Positions 35,842 through 48,000 of a stretch of 64,000 nucleotides of DNA are shown here, piece by piece. Source of the stretch: Hyphochytrium catenoides (taxonomy: Eukaryota > Sar > Hyphochytriomycetes > Hyphochytriales > Hyphochytriaceae); contig FLMG01003999.1 in NCBI GenBank assembly GCA_900088475.1, positions 62,001 to 126,000 of the forward strand, written 5' to 3'. Both the position numbers and the translations under genes were made by a program. The notes under the pieces are model-generated. The model was not told where the DNA came from and made no database searches. It worked only from the letters and a program-made list of their open reading frames with translations. The first letter of the stretch is position 1. Every line of letters begins with the position of its first letter.

Positions 35842-37138
35842 TATCGTACATTATTATTTTAACTCTCTGGACTACTGGATTTCTCTGCTTTCTCTGGTGC
35901 CATGACATCTTGGCTCAACAAAGAGGAACCATCGATGGACGATGGTGACGATGAAAGAGGAAGTGCTGCTACTGAAACGAACCGACGACGTCGTCGCCGC
36001 ATCATAATACGACTTTACGCAGCGCGCGGGGGTGCGGGGGTTCCCCACCATCTTAATCTTTATCAACACAGGTACTATTAGCTTATTATCTGCCCGCAAC
36101 AATCTAAAGGCTTTGAACTTCCACCATCCGTCAGAAAGCGTCGACAACTAATATTGACTACTAGTGATCGATGGTAGCGGTGTACGGTAATTATTGATGA
36201 TAGAGGTTTTTTTTTATGGTTGTGTGTGTTGTTGCATTAGTGGTGGGTTGGGTGGCATCTCATGAAGGAACTCCTCAAAATGAGGAGCATCATGTTGTTG
36301 TGTGTCATGTTATCTCTTCTTCTTTTCTTCCGAGGATCCACTTCCGCCATCATGCTCCTCGATTTAAGAAGACCAGACCTTTTTTGGTGGAGCAATCAAC
36401 CACCAGACGGACCGGTGAGGAGGCTCATCACCACGCAGCAGAGGAGGAGATATTTAGAACTACATTAGGTCAGACGACTAGCGACACAACAAACATGGGG
36501 TCAGAGACGCGGTGTCGCCATCATTCATGACTTCCCACCGGCACTTTATTATTATAATCTGACTTCTTGCTGCCAAACTTCGGTCGCCCTTCCTTCAATA
36601 ATCATGATGGCCTTCTATTAGAAGAAGTAGAGGCAACCAACAAGAAGTATCCGTGTAATCTTTCCATGATAATAGTAGATTCTTCATTGCCCTTCTTCCT
36701 TTTGTTCCTGAGTTTCTATATGTCAGGAATAGTTGTTTGCTAGTGCTACTGTAGGAAACAGTATTTGTAGTTCCCCAAGGCACTTGAAAAACAGCGTCGT
36801 ACAAGTACTGTACATACAGTTATCATGTTATCATCTGGTTATCATCTGGTACATGTATTTCGTACGTATTTCCATATTGCTTTGTTGCTTTATCAGTATT
36901 CTGGATCAAAGTATCTTGGATTCGGAATGCTCTTTGCTCTGTCTGCTCTGTGAAGGTCGCATGGTCCCTTTTATTTAGTACGGTACGGTAGAAGGCGGGG
37001 TTTGGCCAAGAAAACGAGAGAGAGATTCAAAGGCAATGAGACAGTTGAAAGGTAGGAGAATGTAGAGCTTGGGATGGGTGGGCCTCTCCCATCGTAGCCA
37101 TGGCTTTTACAAAAAAGTTGACGGGTGGAGAACTTTGA

Positions 37139-37831
37139 ATGCAGATAACTGGGTTCTCTCTGGCGGAGGCTCTCAAACGGGACCCACTTTCAAATTGGTT
37201 GCTTGAAGCTTCAATCTTCACCTCATCTGCTGACCGCGACGAAGGCGCAATAATGGGAGACGAACAGATCGTTGAAAGTCTTCGGCTGTCCTCGAAGCCT
37301 GAAGGCAAGAAGCGAGGCCCACCTTCGAGCAGCTGGGTATGGAATTATGCTCGTCATCTCAATGATAAGGATGACAGAGAGCTGCTGCAGAAACATGCAG
37401 ACAAAAAGAAACCCGTTATGTGTAACATCTGCAAGCATATCATGGATGTCGCGCACGGTTCAACCAACGTGAATCGCCATATGATGAGCGTCCACAAGAT
37501 AAACGATGAGGGAAGCAATAGCAGGAGGGCCAGACGTAGCTCAGCAGCTCCTGCAACCCCTCCAGGCGAACATATGAAGAATCCCGATAGCGATTCGTGC
37601 CATGGCTCCAGCTCAGGAGACGATGCGAATCGGCCAGGCTCAGGTCCAGCTAGGAAGAGAAAGAAATCAGCTGGACTCACCGATGGAACGGTGTTGTTAT
37701 CGCTTCAACCAATCCATACAAGCAAAAACCAGTTTCAGCGGCTAGAGGACAAAATTGATAAGCTAACCAAGCTTCAAGAGGAAACCAATCGTACTTTGCT
37801 GCAAATGCTAGATGTCATGAGGACAAAGTAA
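37139..37831 (+). CDS. BED-type zinc-finger protein
   Basis: A single-exon 230-codon gene. Residues about 65-120 form a BED finger: the aromatic lead-in SSWVWNYARHL, then the zinc ligands C-N-I-C and, 15 residues on, H-M-M-S-V-H (C-x2-C-x15-H-x4-H). BED fingers bind DNA and are common in hAT-type transposases and in host proteins derived from them. No transposase core or hAT dimerisation domain follows. Instead there is a Ser/Arg-rich linker with a PARKRKK nuclear-localisation-like stretch and a C-terminal leucine-heptad helix (LEDKIDKLTKLQEETNRTLL) that could dimerise. A DNA-binding regulator is likely. The start may instead be the Met of MGDEQIVE at 37253, since the first 38 residues show no feature. 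Confidence 0.75.
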   Translation: MQITGFSLAEALKRDPLSNWLLEASIFTSSADRDEGAIMGDEQIVESLRLSSKPEGKKRGPPSSSWVWNYARHLNDKDDRELLQKHADKKKPVMCNICKHIMDVAHGSTNVNRHMMSVHKINDEGSNSRRARRSSAAPATPPGEHMKNPDSDSCHGSSSGDDANRPGSGPARKRKKSAGLTDGTVLLSLQPIHTSKNQFQRLEDKIDKLTKLQEETNRTLLQMLDVMRTK

Positions 37832-39263
37832 GTCGCCGCATACTTTGATTTGCTTTTTCTAAAGGTTCATCACTCCTAACCTTTCCTTACCCCTCCTTCC
37901 AAGGACTGTATAAATAAGAGGCTGTTAAACCTTATGTTGCTTGCTGATCATTCATACGCTAGCACGGCGTGCCTGGAGCTCACTTTCTGTTAGTGACTGC
38001 ACCAGAGGGGGCTGTAACACTAGCGGAGATTGGGCAGGATGGGTGTGGTCGATAAACTAACACTTCATAGTAGAGTTGGGACGTGAGTGCCTTCTACTTA
38101 AGCTAGTGGGCTGTCTCTATTCTTCCTACCGCGCCTACATTTTTGCGCCCTTTGTTAATATACGATACGATAGTTGCCTGCCTCGGGGCTCTTATTGGCT
38201 GTTGTGCATCTGCATAATCACCCAATGACGTCAAGACGTGTCCGCGCATTGGGGGCGTCGTGGGAAGGGGCTAATTAGTCATGTTCAACCAAAGGCCAGA
38301 ATCGCCTCTCCACGCGAAGGCGGTAAATCTAAGACTTCTTACATCCGCTATCTAGTGGTAGTACTCTGTCACCTCACTTTGGGTTCTGATCAGTATGTGT
38401 CACTCGGAACGTCCGCTTAGCGACCTCGTCAAAGTTTTATCGGCACATTATATAAAGGAATAAGGGGCCACTGCTCAAGCAAACTGAATCAAAGTCTCGT
38501 ACAGTAGAAGCTCCACAACTCAGCCTTATTAATGCATTTGACATGCCTCTTCTGTCTTTTGCTCGTTCCTCTTTATGCGACGACGGCGTGAACCCAAATG
38601 ATAGAGTGGAAAACCTATGTGTCAGTTCGCTGGCCTGCTCATCGTGAAGTTTGTAGTTGTTGTGAGTTTGTACGGCTCCTGCAATCGCACTCAATGTTAG
38701 TGTTACATTGTATGTACGGTCACAAACCCACACAAACACCCCACCCTCAAGTAGATGTTCGTCCTATGTTGTTGCGTTCAGGTCGTTACATTTTCTTCCA
38801 GAGAGACAAACTCTTAGCTGCGTCGTGTAAACGCCATCGCCTTACTCGCTCCTAATAATATCTCTTAGAGTGTTTTTCTTAGCCGGCCTGGATAGTCATG
38901 ACAGCACACCGCGGGGCTAGAGCGCGGGCCCGGTAACAGCGACGGATGAGCAAGAAAGAGTAAGAACAGAAAGGAACCAGCAGCAGTAAAAGGTCATGAT
39001 TGAGTTTGGACCGTGAACAACACATCTGATCATAGGAAAGACAATTGGTGCATGAAGCTCAAGTTTCTCGATCGGTGTGACGGCGCGATTCTCTGTAAGT
39101 GCCACACGCGTATAAACAAGAGCAGATAGCAGCCCAGTACAAAGTACTCAACAACAGAACTTCATTGGAGGCGACTACCAAGCTTCCACCGGGACTAAGG
39201 CACCGTCGACGTTTGGAAGCAACTGCTATTTCGTTTAGAGTGAAGATAGGCCTTTATTCGAGA
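37832..39263. other. Intergenic, nothing recognised
   Basis: 1.4 kb between the BED-finger gene and the Ser-rich gene. Only short open frames of unremarkable composition are present. Confidence 0.5.
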
Positions 39264-39815
39264 ATGGCAGCGGCTGATAAAATCAGCATAGACCAAGAGT
39301 TCGAGGCCCTGAAGAAGGCCTCCAACAGAGCCGCCGACGTCAACAGAAGAAATGATGAGAAGGACGTCAATAGCTCCTACAAGTCCGGAACAAGTCCGTC
39401 AAAACTCGGCTCCGCACAGACGAGCCCATTGAAGAACGTGGGTACCAAAATCCTGCTGGACTCGGCTTCAGATGGTGCACGGGGATGGGATAAAGAGGAG
39501 AAAAAGGTTGTTGGTTCGACTTCCTCCCCTTCTAAGAACTCTGCAAACGGACACAGTCTCCTGTCTAGCGCTGGTATTGACTTTCTCGGGAGCAGCAGTC
39601 CAGGTCGTGGCGAGCAAAAATCTCCTCATCGAGCACCAGTTGATAGCATAGCCGAACCGAAAGGTCATGAGATATCAGGCGCAAAGCTGCCTTCTCCTGG
39701 GAGACAGACCAAAGCCCTTGCAGAAGAACTCAAAGTTGACGATGGTTTGGATTGTTTGAGCAAGGAGATTAACAATCAAAGCTGTCACAGAGTAGGAAAG
39801 AAAGCCGATAAGTAG
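39264..39815 (+). CDS. Ser/Lys-rich protein, unrecognised
   Basis: An open frame with its best start at the ATG in MAAADKISIDQEFEALKKAS, which gives 183 residues; the frame is open further upstream to 39099. The first 40 residues look like a charged helix. The rest is Ser/Pro/Lys-rich and repeats SPSK, SPGR and SP motifs, typical of a disordered, proline-directed phosphorylation target. It ends in KKADK. There are no introns, no signal peptide and no recognised domain. The composition differs from random frames in this region, which is the main support that it is real. Confidence 0.5.
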   Translation: MAAADKISIDQEFEALKKASNRAADVNRRNDEKDVNSSYKSGTSPSKLGSAQTSPLKNVGTKILLDSASDGARGWDKEEKKVVGSTSSPSKNSANGHSLLSSAGIDFLGSSSPGRGEQKSPHRAPVDSIAEPKGHEISGAKLPSPGRQTKALAEELKVDDGLDCLSKEINNQSCHRVGKKADK

Positions 39816-41818
39816 TGGAAAAATCCAAGGGTGACAGGTTAGAAACCTGCTAAGGTTTGGAAGCCGCTGCGAGTGACACTGTGAGCACATTCCACAGTCT
39901 TTCTGCCAAGCTCGCACAGCTATATAACTAGCATTTCCTCCACTCTTCACTGGGCAGATGTCCGTAGACAATTCTATAGTCCTCCTTTATATGCATAGTT
40001 AACAAGAAAATGTGTGAGAAGCTTTGGCTATCTCGTGAGACCCTGCCTTTGCCAGACAACCCAGCGAAGGCCGTTGGTAGGTGAAATGTGGCTGAGGAGA
40101 GGCGAATGCGTCACAGCTTGCAAGACACGCTAATGGGGAAGGATGACAGCACTAGGACCACAATGCGTTATTAAGGTTCCTTCATCAAGTGGAAGAAAGC
40201 GGTTGATGACACTCCGGAGGGATAAAGAATCTTAAATATACGGAGACCATAGGAAAACTTGGTCAACACTCGTTGGCGACTGTCTGTGAGAACATGGGAG
40301 TCCACTTTTTTGAGCTGGGAGACTGGTAAAGACAATCGATAGATGCCAGTACTCGAAGTTGACCCTCCAGACAGAGTTTGTTGGAGAACGTGGCGCATGA
40401 GTTCTAAGATGTGTTAGCCGATGCCAGTCCTTCTTGGCGATGTTCTATCCTGTCTATCTCTTGACGTAGGGGGCCGCCGATGTGATATCCCTGCAATAGG
40501 CAGGCGTTTAGCATTACCGCGACGATTCATCCGCATTCTCCGTGGTCTGTGCCAAAGTAAGTAAGGCTGATAAAGTGGCGATGACAATGTGAAAAATCGT
40601 AATGCCACCCCGTCCGGGCGACTACCAGGTTAATAGGAACTAATACGACGGCATTGGAAGTCAACACTGAACTAGAGGTGGCAGCAGGGGCTAATTAGTC
40701 AGCTATTCCAACGAAGACTCTACTAGGCAACTAGCTGTGGGCTCTTTGATGCCATCACTTCCATATTTGTATCCTCTCGCTCTGCGCCGTAGCTCCCTGT
40801 ATTCAGAAATCACTAGGCTGCTGATAGAGTGTGGAACTGGGCCTTGAGCTTTCTTACGTCAATAATGTGGTCCATGGAGATCGCAGCAACTGCTGCTAAA
40901 GAAACTACTCTCTGCGCTGTGTGTTACCTGATGCAGACACAAAGAGGACCAGCACGGTATCTTCTTTGCCTATGACGTGGAGCTATGCGGAGAAGATCAT
41001 CGTGCAGACTCAGAAATAGATAGCCTGCCTGAGCCCAATGAGGGGAAAACCAAATTGCCCAATGGCAGGACCTACTTTCCCGCAGCTTGGAGCACGAAGA
41101 TTCGAAGGAAGCATGGACGAAAAGCTACGAAGCTCAGCTCTTAAACATTGCTGAGCTTTGCCTCTTGAAGACCTTTTAGTGCTTTGCTTGTGAGCTTGTG
41201 AGCCCGACTGAGGTCTTCCTCTGTCTCTCTGCTCAGTTTCTCTCTCTCTCTCCTACGTACTGTGTCTTCGGGTCTTCGGGTTTCGGTGTGTTTGCTCCCA
41301 GACTCCCAGAGATCGTGGTCTTTGGACGGGTGTACATTCCTTTAGTCCCTATTTTCGGTATTCCTTTGTTTTTGGTCCTCGCAAGTTAAAGAACCCCAGG
41401 ATCACCCGAATACTCGAGGAATAAAAATAGGGAAGAAGTTTCTTCCACTTCTTGCTTTCGGTTCGATTAGAAAGAACAGCCGGTATGGTATGTGAAGAGA
41501 ACTGAAGATGAAGACCGCCAGTGCGCCACTGTATCGCGCTAATGAGAGCTTCTTACCTGCTCTCAAAGCATCCGCATCAATAGGTAACTCTGGTCTGTGA
41601 CTTCTGACAACGCGTCCCAACATTAGGACAGGCCGCGTGACGTCTTCGAACTCCATAGAGGTTCATAGGACCACTATCTGCAGTTCTCCCGTGAGGTAGG
41701 CAGGGTGGCAAACGGACCTGAAGAACTGCCCTGGGCAAGAAGAGAAAGGGCAGGCAAGTAGTGATTCGAAAGGAAGTATTGATTGGCGGAGAGCGCCGAG
41801 AAGAAGTGAGCCCTGGTC
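39816..41818. other. Intergenic with unresolved minus-strand frames
   Basis: 2 kb without a supported gene. On the minus strand a frame opening MEFEDVTRPVLMLGRVVRSH at 41656 runs through ELPIDADALRAG to a plausible gtaag donor near 41560, and could be the first exon of a small gene. I could not link it to downstream exons. Other minus-strand frames at 40171-40398 and 40414-40608 are equally unplaced. A T/C-rich run lies near 41230. Confidence 0.4.
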
Positions 41819-44800
41819 ATGGAGGCAGACTTAGAGCATTCCGTCCTTTTGGACGGGGTTATCGTCAACCGAGTAGAAGGAGGACAGCAAAATGATCCGA
41901 GATTCCGTCTGCGTATAGTCTCAGTGCTAGAAGGGGGCCATCGTAAGTCATCAAACTATGGTTCCTCTCTCCCGTCACTTGCCGCCACTGACTACACTCA
42001 TTTGAACAGCAAGTTGCCAGCCTGAGCAAGAGATTGATGTCATAGTGCCCTCTGACCCTTCCCTTCTTGGACAATTTAAGACGATGGATGAGCGAGACAG
42101 AGTGGCTGTGTGCGTCAGCTACACGGATGGAGGGTGCAGCTTTACGATGTTACAGCTCCTCTCGACCATAGCAGACGATGCTGTCACAAAGAGTCCTGTG
42201 GAAGAGATGGTTGAAACAAATGCTGGTAGGAGTAGCGAAGAATTTGAGGAGCTCTTCGGTCCTTCACCCCCATTGGAGGCGGCTGCTCCAGAGCCACCCG
42301 CAAATATCTCTCCGCCGTTGAGACGTCCTCTCTCGAGGACCCAGTCAGAGACTAACCCAGCCGGAAGATACGTGGAGTTCCGCAAGGAAGGAAATGCGAT
42401 GGATGTTATTGCCGTGAGAGGCAGAGATGGATCCCTCTGTACAACAAGCTGGCATGTAAGTGAGGTGGTGATATTTCTACTCACTTTTGAGTCCCTCTGT
42501 TACCTCTCTTCTTAATGTCTCACTTTGCCTCCGATCTCCTCTTATGCTCCAGATGGCTCTACCTCTTTATCTTTTGTCCTCACTGACACCAGCTATTGCA
42601 GGTGGCTTTCCCGTATTCACGCTGGAGGTCTGGGTCGGATCAAGGGGTGGGCGACGTCGTCTCTGTCCTTGTTAACGGCATTAAGCTGTCCTCCAGCATG
42701 GTCTTGCAAAAGTATGGCAGGGGAAAGTTTGTTGGAGGCAACCAGAAGCCTCCCGTGTCAGATTTACAGGCCATAGACCTGCATGACGGGGTCAATATCA
42801 TAAGATACGAGCACAACTTTGGCCAGAGGATTATACGCTTCGTAGAAGCAAGGTTATTTGTCTGGGGCCCGGATGAAAGCATCGTGGTGACGGATGTAGA
42901 CGGGACTATCACGCCGAACGATCTGGAAGGACATATCCGGACACTGCGCTTGGCACAGTATGATTTTCTGCATGCAGGTTCTAGTGCACTGCTTGGATTG
43001 GCTTCTTCACCTCTTCCAAAGATCACTCCCAATGAGTACTCCACGTGATCTTTCATTCCTTAGTTTTTGGTGCTGCTTGACCCTTGAATCGTTGTTCACC
43101 TATTCAGCTTGATTACCCCTTTTGTCGTTGGAGCCATTGATACCACTGTCTTATGTTTTTATGCTTCTACTTAGACTCCTTGGCCTATGCATGTGCTTCA
43201 CAGTGAAGTCGGCTTTCTTTCTGAGTTCAATTTGGGCCTGCTGCCAATTACCTGCAGGAGTTTGCCAACTTTTTGATTCTCTTCGAAAGCTGGGCCTTCA
43301 AATTCTTTATCTCACTGCAAGACCAATAACCTGGGTGGTGAGTTTCTACCTGTCTGCACTGACTCAGCGGTCCTTCCCGCCGTCTTGATAGCACGCACGC
43401 TTGGCCCTTCTGTCATATTGAGATTTTGGGTTTTCCTCGCTACCTGACATCTAAAGGTCGCCCCAAGCCTTCCGAACTCCTCTGTCAATGCTTGGGATCT
43501 TTTTGCTGTCTGCCAACAAGCCAAGCCTCCTCATGTACTGTTAACTTTCGCATGATTTTTTTTCTCTCCCCCTGAGTCCTTGCGATAGATGCTCAAAACT
43601 CCGTTTCCGTCCCTCTACTGCGGTAGGAGATGACTCGAGACCATCTAGAGAAGGCGCATCAGGGTGGCGTGCAGCTGCCAGTGGGTCCAATAATCACCAA
43701 CCCTGAGGGAGTCTTAGGTGCATTTGCTACTGAAGTGATCAACAGGACCCCCAACATCTTCAAGGCTGCAGTTCTGAATGAAGTGGTAGATTGCTTCATC
43801 AGCGCTGGAAGACGATCGCAGCTTCCCCTATTTGTCTGCGGCTTCGGGAACAGGTAGTAGAAGGGTTGGACAGATAGCAAAGTGCCCGGTCACGCCGTAA
43901 TTCTGAAGATCTCGGTAGCGTTGATAGCTTCCTTAGCAGGGAGATTCACGAGTCCCATTCGTCCTAATTGGTCTTCAGTCAAAGACGTTGTGTCCATGGC
44001 TAGTTCTCTCTTAGGGGCGGACCGTTCTGGCTCTTACCATCCTCTTGCTACTACCTATCACCATAGGCCAACTGATGCAAGGGCATATACTGACGCCGGA
44101 ATACCGTTGGATTGCATCTTCATTATTGATACTTACTCCAATATAAGGCCAGTCAATGGGTAAGTGCAGCCAAGTCCAGCTCTCACTAGAGATGTTAACC
44201 CTAAGACAGTTCTTTACATTTCCTGCGGCTGGCACCCTAATATCTCTCGTACTGGCTCGCTGAACCATGTAGGCACCCTAGCCTTTGTCTGCTGTCGTAT
44301 CACGACCCCAAGCTTCTGATGTTCTTGATTCCCTTCATAAGGGACTTCTTCCCACCCGACGAGCAGCATAAGCTGGATGCATTATTCACCAAGATGGTAC
44401 GGAGTATCATAGCGTTTAGTCCGTCTTTGGGGAGCCCCTTGACGTTCCTCACTATTTGACGGAATTGCAGGCCATAGATGCTGAGAAGGACGAGCAGAAA
44501 CGTCGGGAGCAGCTCTTGCTACAGGAGGAACTTATGACCAAAGGTGGTCGGGGCAATAACGTAAGCTAAGGGTTATACTCTTTGGTTTCTCTTTTCTGGG
44601 CTGTCCTCCCAACGCGACGCTTCTCCAGTACTGCATAGAATTAGCCTTCTAACCTGGTTCTTCCATTCGTGACGCTTCTTGGCCTCTTTCAGGGAAACAA
44701 CTTGCAGCGTGTACAGGCTCAGTACGTGGACGAGTCCTCAGGGCGATTGGCTAGCCCCGAAGATAGCAAAAAGGTCGCGCAGACGATGATGTCCCAAGCA

Positions 44801-44986
44801 ATCCCTACCCAACCACTCTCAAGTACTTCCATTAGCGAAAAGAAAAGCATAGAAGAGCTTAGTGGCCCTTCAGACGAAGAGGGTGATCTCTTTGGCCCGA
44901 GTTCAAGCTCAATTTCCAAAGGTGCCGCTGCTGAGGTGCATCCTACAAGAAAGAGAGAAGAGAGCACCGACTTCAGTCTATTCTGA
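41819..44986 (+). CDS. PAH1: Lipin-type phosphatidate phosphatase
   Basis: Mg-dependent enzyme turning phosphatidate into diacylglycerol for neutral-lipid and phospholipid synthesis, at ER and nuclear membranes. Nine exons (41819-41942, 42010-42455, 42602-42977, 43258-43337, 43627-43853, 44067-44159, 44273-44396, 44471-44560, 44693-44986) join in phase to 617 residues. The N-lipin block (MDVIAVRGRDGSLCTTSWHV) begins near residue 165, not at the N-terminus. The catalytic LNS2 domain follows: the DxDxT motif in VVTDVDGTITPNDLEGHI, then LYLTARPITWV, LPVGPIITNPEGVLGAFATE, FVCGFGNRPTDARAYTDAGI and FIIDTYSNIR. The C-terminus is acidic/Ser-rich. The long linker between N-lipin and LNS2 in animals and fungi is nearly absent. 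The first 160 residues match nothing I know. Confidence 0.92.
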
Positions 44987-45096
44987 AATCTCCTGTTAAA
45001 TCTTTATTTATTTACACTGTTGCTATTTAGAAACATTCTCAGCTCAGCTAGGCGGATGAATGCACACACCTCCCACCTAATGTCAGCTTTGACAGC

Positions 45097-48000
45097 TCAC
45101 TTAAGTGACGTCCCACACATCTCGCATTCGGGATTGGATGGTGCATTGAAGAAGGTACACGCGGGACATGAGAGTGTTGGTTCTTCGTCTACAGCTCCGG
45201 AAGATAGAAGCGGAGGAGGACCATCCTCCTCGTCATGCCCCTCGTAATCATTTTGTCCCTCAGTGCTTGCTCTGTCATCTAGATCAAACGCACCAGCCGG
45301 GTACACTGGAACCGAAGTGCTTGGCTCCTCTGTGTATGCTGTATAGCCTTGCAGCTCATAGCGCCACTGATACGTGTACTGCGAAGGACAAAGGCCCCAA
45401 GGTAGTCTTGGGTCTAGCTTCTCTGCGCGGTAAAGGATCTTCGTCCTTTCAATAGAATAAAGGTGGGAATGAGAGAGTCAGTGCTTGCCGAAAGCAGAGT
45501 CGTAGGAATTCAAGTAGATCCGGAAGTTGTGGTGAGGAGTAGCATGAAAAGAAAAGCTTGTTCAGGGAGAGACGGTTAGAGGCTTGACACAAGCCCGTAT
45601 AATTCCGCATGAAGCGCCGTCACCATGCAAGAACAAACATTACTAAACCATCAAACAAGAAAGTGATCCACCATAAATCTGCCTCTTCTGATAGTCAAGT
45701 ATAACAAAGGTTTGACGGCTGAACCTCGAAATGCGCTGACTATCTTACGTTTGGGCTGGCACAGTGGTATTAATTTGTTCTTCGGGGACCTTAAAGTTCG
45801 GAGGATCCTCTAGTGAAGCGACGATCTTGACTGTAAAATATAGAGCTACAGGCTGCTTGTTGATCACTTCAAAATCTACGGAAGGGGCGTTGCCTGCTTC
45901 TCCTGAATCTGACAAACGACGAGGCCGTCGGTGAGAATTGTTGCTTAAGTATAAGGTAGACAGTGGGAGCAGGGACAGTGACAACTAGCAACTATGGACC
46001 TTGGACTCTAACCGATAGGGAAACACGAGGTTGACAAACGATGTGATCGAGGCTCAACAAAAGATAGACGATAGAAGGAGCCAGCTCCCCCTTCCTTACC
46101 AAGCCTCTCAACAACCTGCACTACCACTCCTTCAGGAGCCTCTCTGTGCCTGACAATCTGGAGGTTATCTTCAGCCTCGGGCTGGCACGATGATGTCATG
46201 TTTTTACTCCTCACTGCAGGAGGGAGCACTGTCCCTTCTCCATACAAAATTGTCTCCACTGCTTCAAGCTTTCGTCCTAGCTCACCAAGAAGTTCATTGG
46301 TGGCCCATATCCTGCTATTATAGCTGTAACCCTGTCCTCTCAAACGTTGCAGAAGATAGAAAATCCAGTCCGTGAAAAATCGGTCATGAGCAGATAAAGA
46401 GCAGGTGCGTTTCACTCGTTCAGCTACACTTTCGTTGGTCAGGATCAGGTCTAGAAAATTTTGAACGGATGCTACCACTGGTCTCTCCTCCTTGTATCTA
46501 TTTGCATACAGTAGCTGATGACACAAGAGAAATGCGGTAGAAGTAGACTTTGTCAGTAAATCACTGCACCTTATAGTTTGAAGATGAAAGCTCACGAAAT
46601 GCGAGGGGATTCCGTGCAAAGAATGGAAAGGCGGGCCTGATAGACTTGGCACACTAAGTCGAGCGCTCTTCCTCACCTCTAGTAGGCCTCGCTCATTCGC
46701 TTCATATAGTGCATAATCAATCCGCTCTTCATAATGGCTGTCCTTTACCTCCAGTACGCGACGTAGTAACAGGCAGTAGGCTTCGGTTTCACTGTACAGA
46801 AGAGAGGCCGCCCCTTGTACAGCACGGTCGACTATCATTCTTGAGAAGCTTCCATTGTTCCAAAGACAATGCTCGACAATTTTATGGAGAGAGTCCGGCG
46901 AGAACTCATGAGCGATGCAGGTCTCGTAGAACTCTTTGCAGTGAAGGCAGAGTAGATCCTCGTCTGAAAGAAGCGATGTAGAACTTCCGTCATAGCCAAG
47001 GTCCTCTACGCCCATGGTGAGCGGAAGCTGTAGGAAAAGTCATCAGAGATATCGTGTTTATCAGTGAAGTATAGAGTCAGATGGCGTTCATATCACTTAT
47101 ATCAGTTGTAAGCAGCAACGAAGGTACGCAAGAACTAGGATAATCCTCCAGACAACCAATAAAAGCAGGCATCGGCAAGGGGTTTCGATATAGAGACTTA
47201 GATCCTGCGCTCAGGAGGCAGCATTACCTTGGTTGGAGCGGAAGGCTTCCCCTTCTCCAAGCTTACGTCGCAGTAAATGACCAGTTCTGCAAGACAATCG
47301 ACGAGGCAGTCCAAACGCGGTCGGAAAGCGGAAGGAGCGAGGCCTTTTGTGCTTCTTTTACTTCCCTTTGCTCCTCCCTGTTGCAGAGGTGACTTCTCTC
47401 CTAGAATAAAGTCCACTATGACGGCAACCATCCCTTCCGAGAGGAGAATGAGGCATGGCCCCTCACCCATTCTCGCTAATTCTCGAAAGACTTCCAGGTA
47501 CTGCACAATCTTATTGGCGCCGCCAAGCAGGCCGTCAACTTTGGAGGAGAGGAAAGACGCATAATAGTGAACAAACTGAGCCACGCGGCTCTTTTTCCCG
47601 GCCTTATCAGAGATCAAACCTCCATTTTCCAACACAAGGCGAACGAGGCGGCTGATTAGGGCCGCCAGTGCCTTGCGAACCACCGCGTCGGGGCACTGGA
47701 AGAGGAGATCACCTAACAACCGAGGGTCTGACATGAAATCGTCAAGAATGGAGAAGGCGATAGGGGGGCGTCTCTCTATCAGTTCCCCCAGTAACAGGAG
47801 GAGGCGCTCGAGATATGGCTCGTGATTGGTAGAATGCGAGAAAATTTCTAGGGTATAGCTGAGGCCTAGAGCGATGGCACGTGCCAGCTCCTCCATGGTG
47901 AAGGACGTTGATAGAGAAGATGATGCAGACTCCTGACTTCGCTCAAACGAGTCCAGATTGGCGCCCAGAGCTCTAAAGATTTCATACACAAACTTATAGA

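Larger units (their letters stand above)
33579..37138. other. Long intergenic region with exon-like fragments
   Basis: 3.5 kb with no complete gene I can support. It contains a minus-strand exon-like fragment (about 34090-34259), a plus-strand open frame with a 10-residue repeat (about 35398-35620), a perfect 21-bp inverted repeat (35821-35841) and several short T-rich or gtg-rich runs. The rest has stops in all frames at short intervals. Confidence 0.55.

Noticed and set aside
38266-40701. Identical 16-nt word aggggctaattagtca at 38266 and 40686
   Set aside because: A shared word of this length is expected about once or less by chance in 64 kb, and the flanks do not match.
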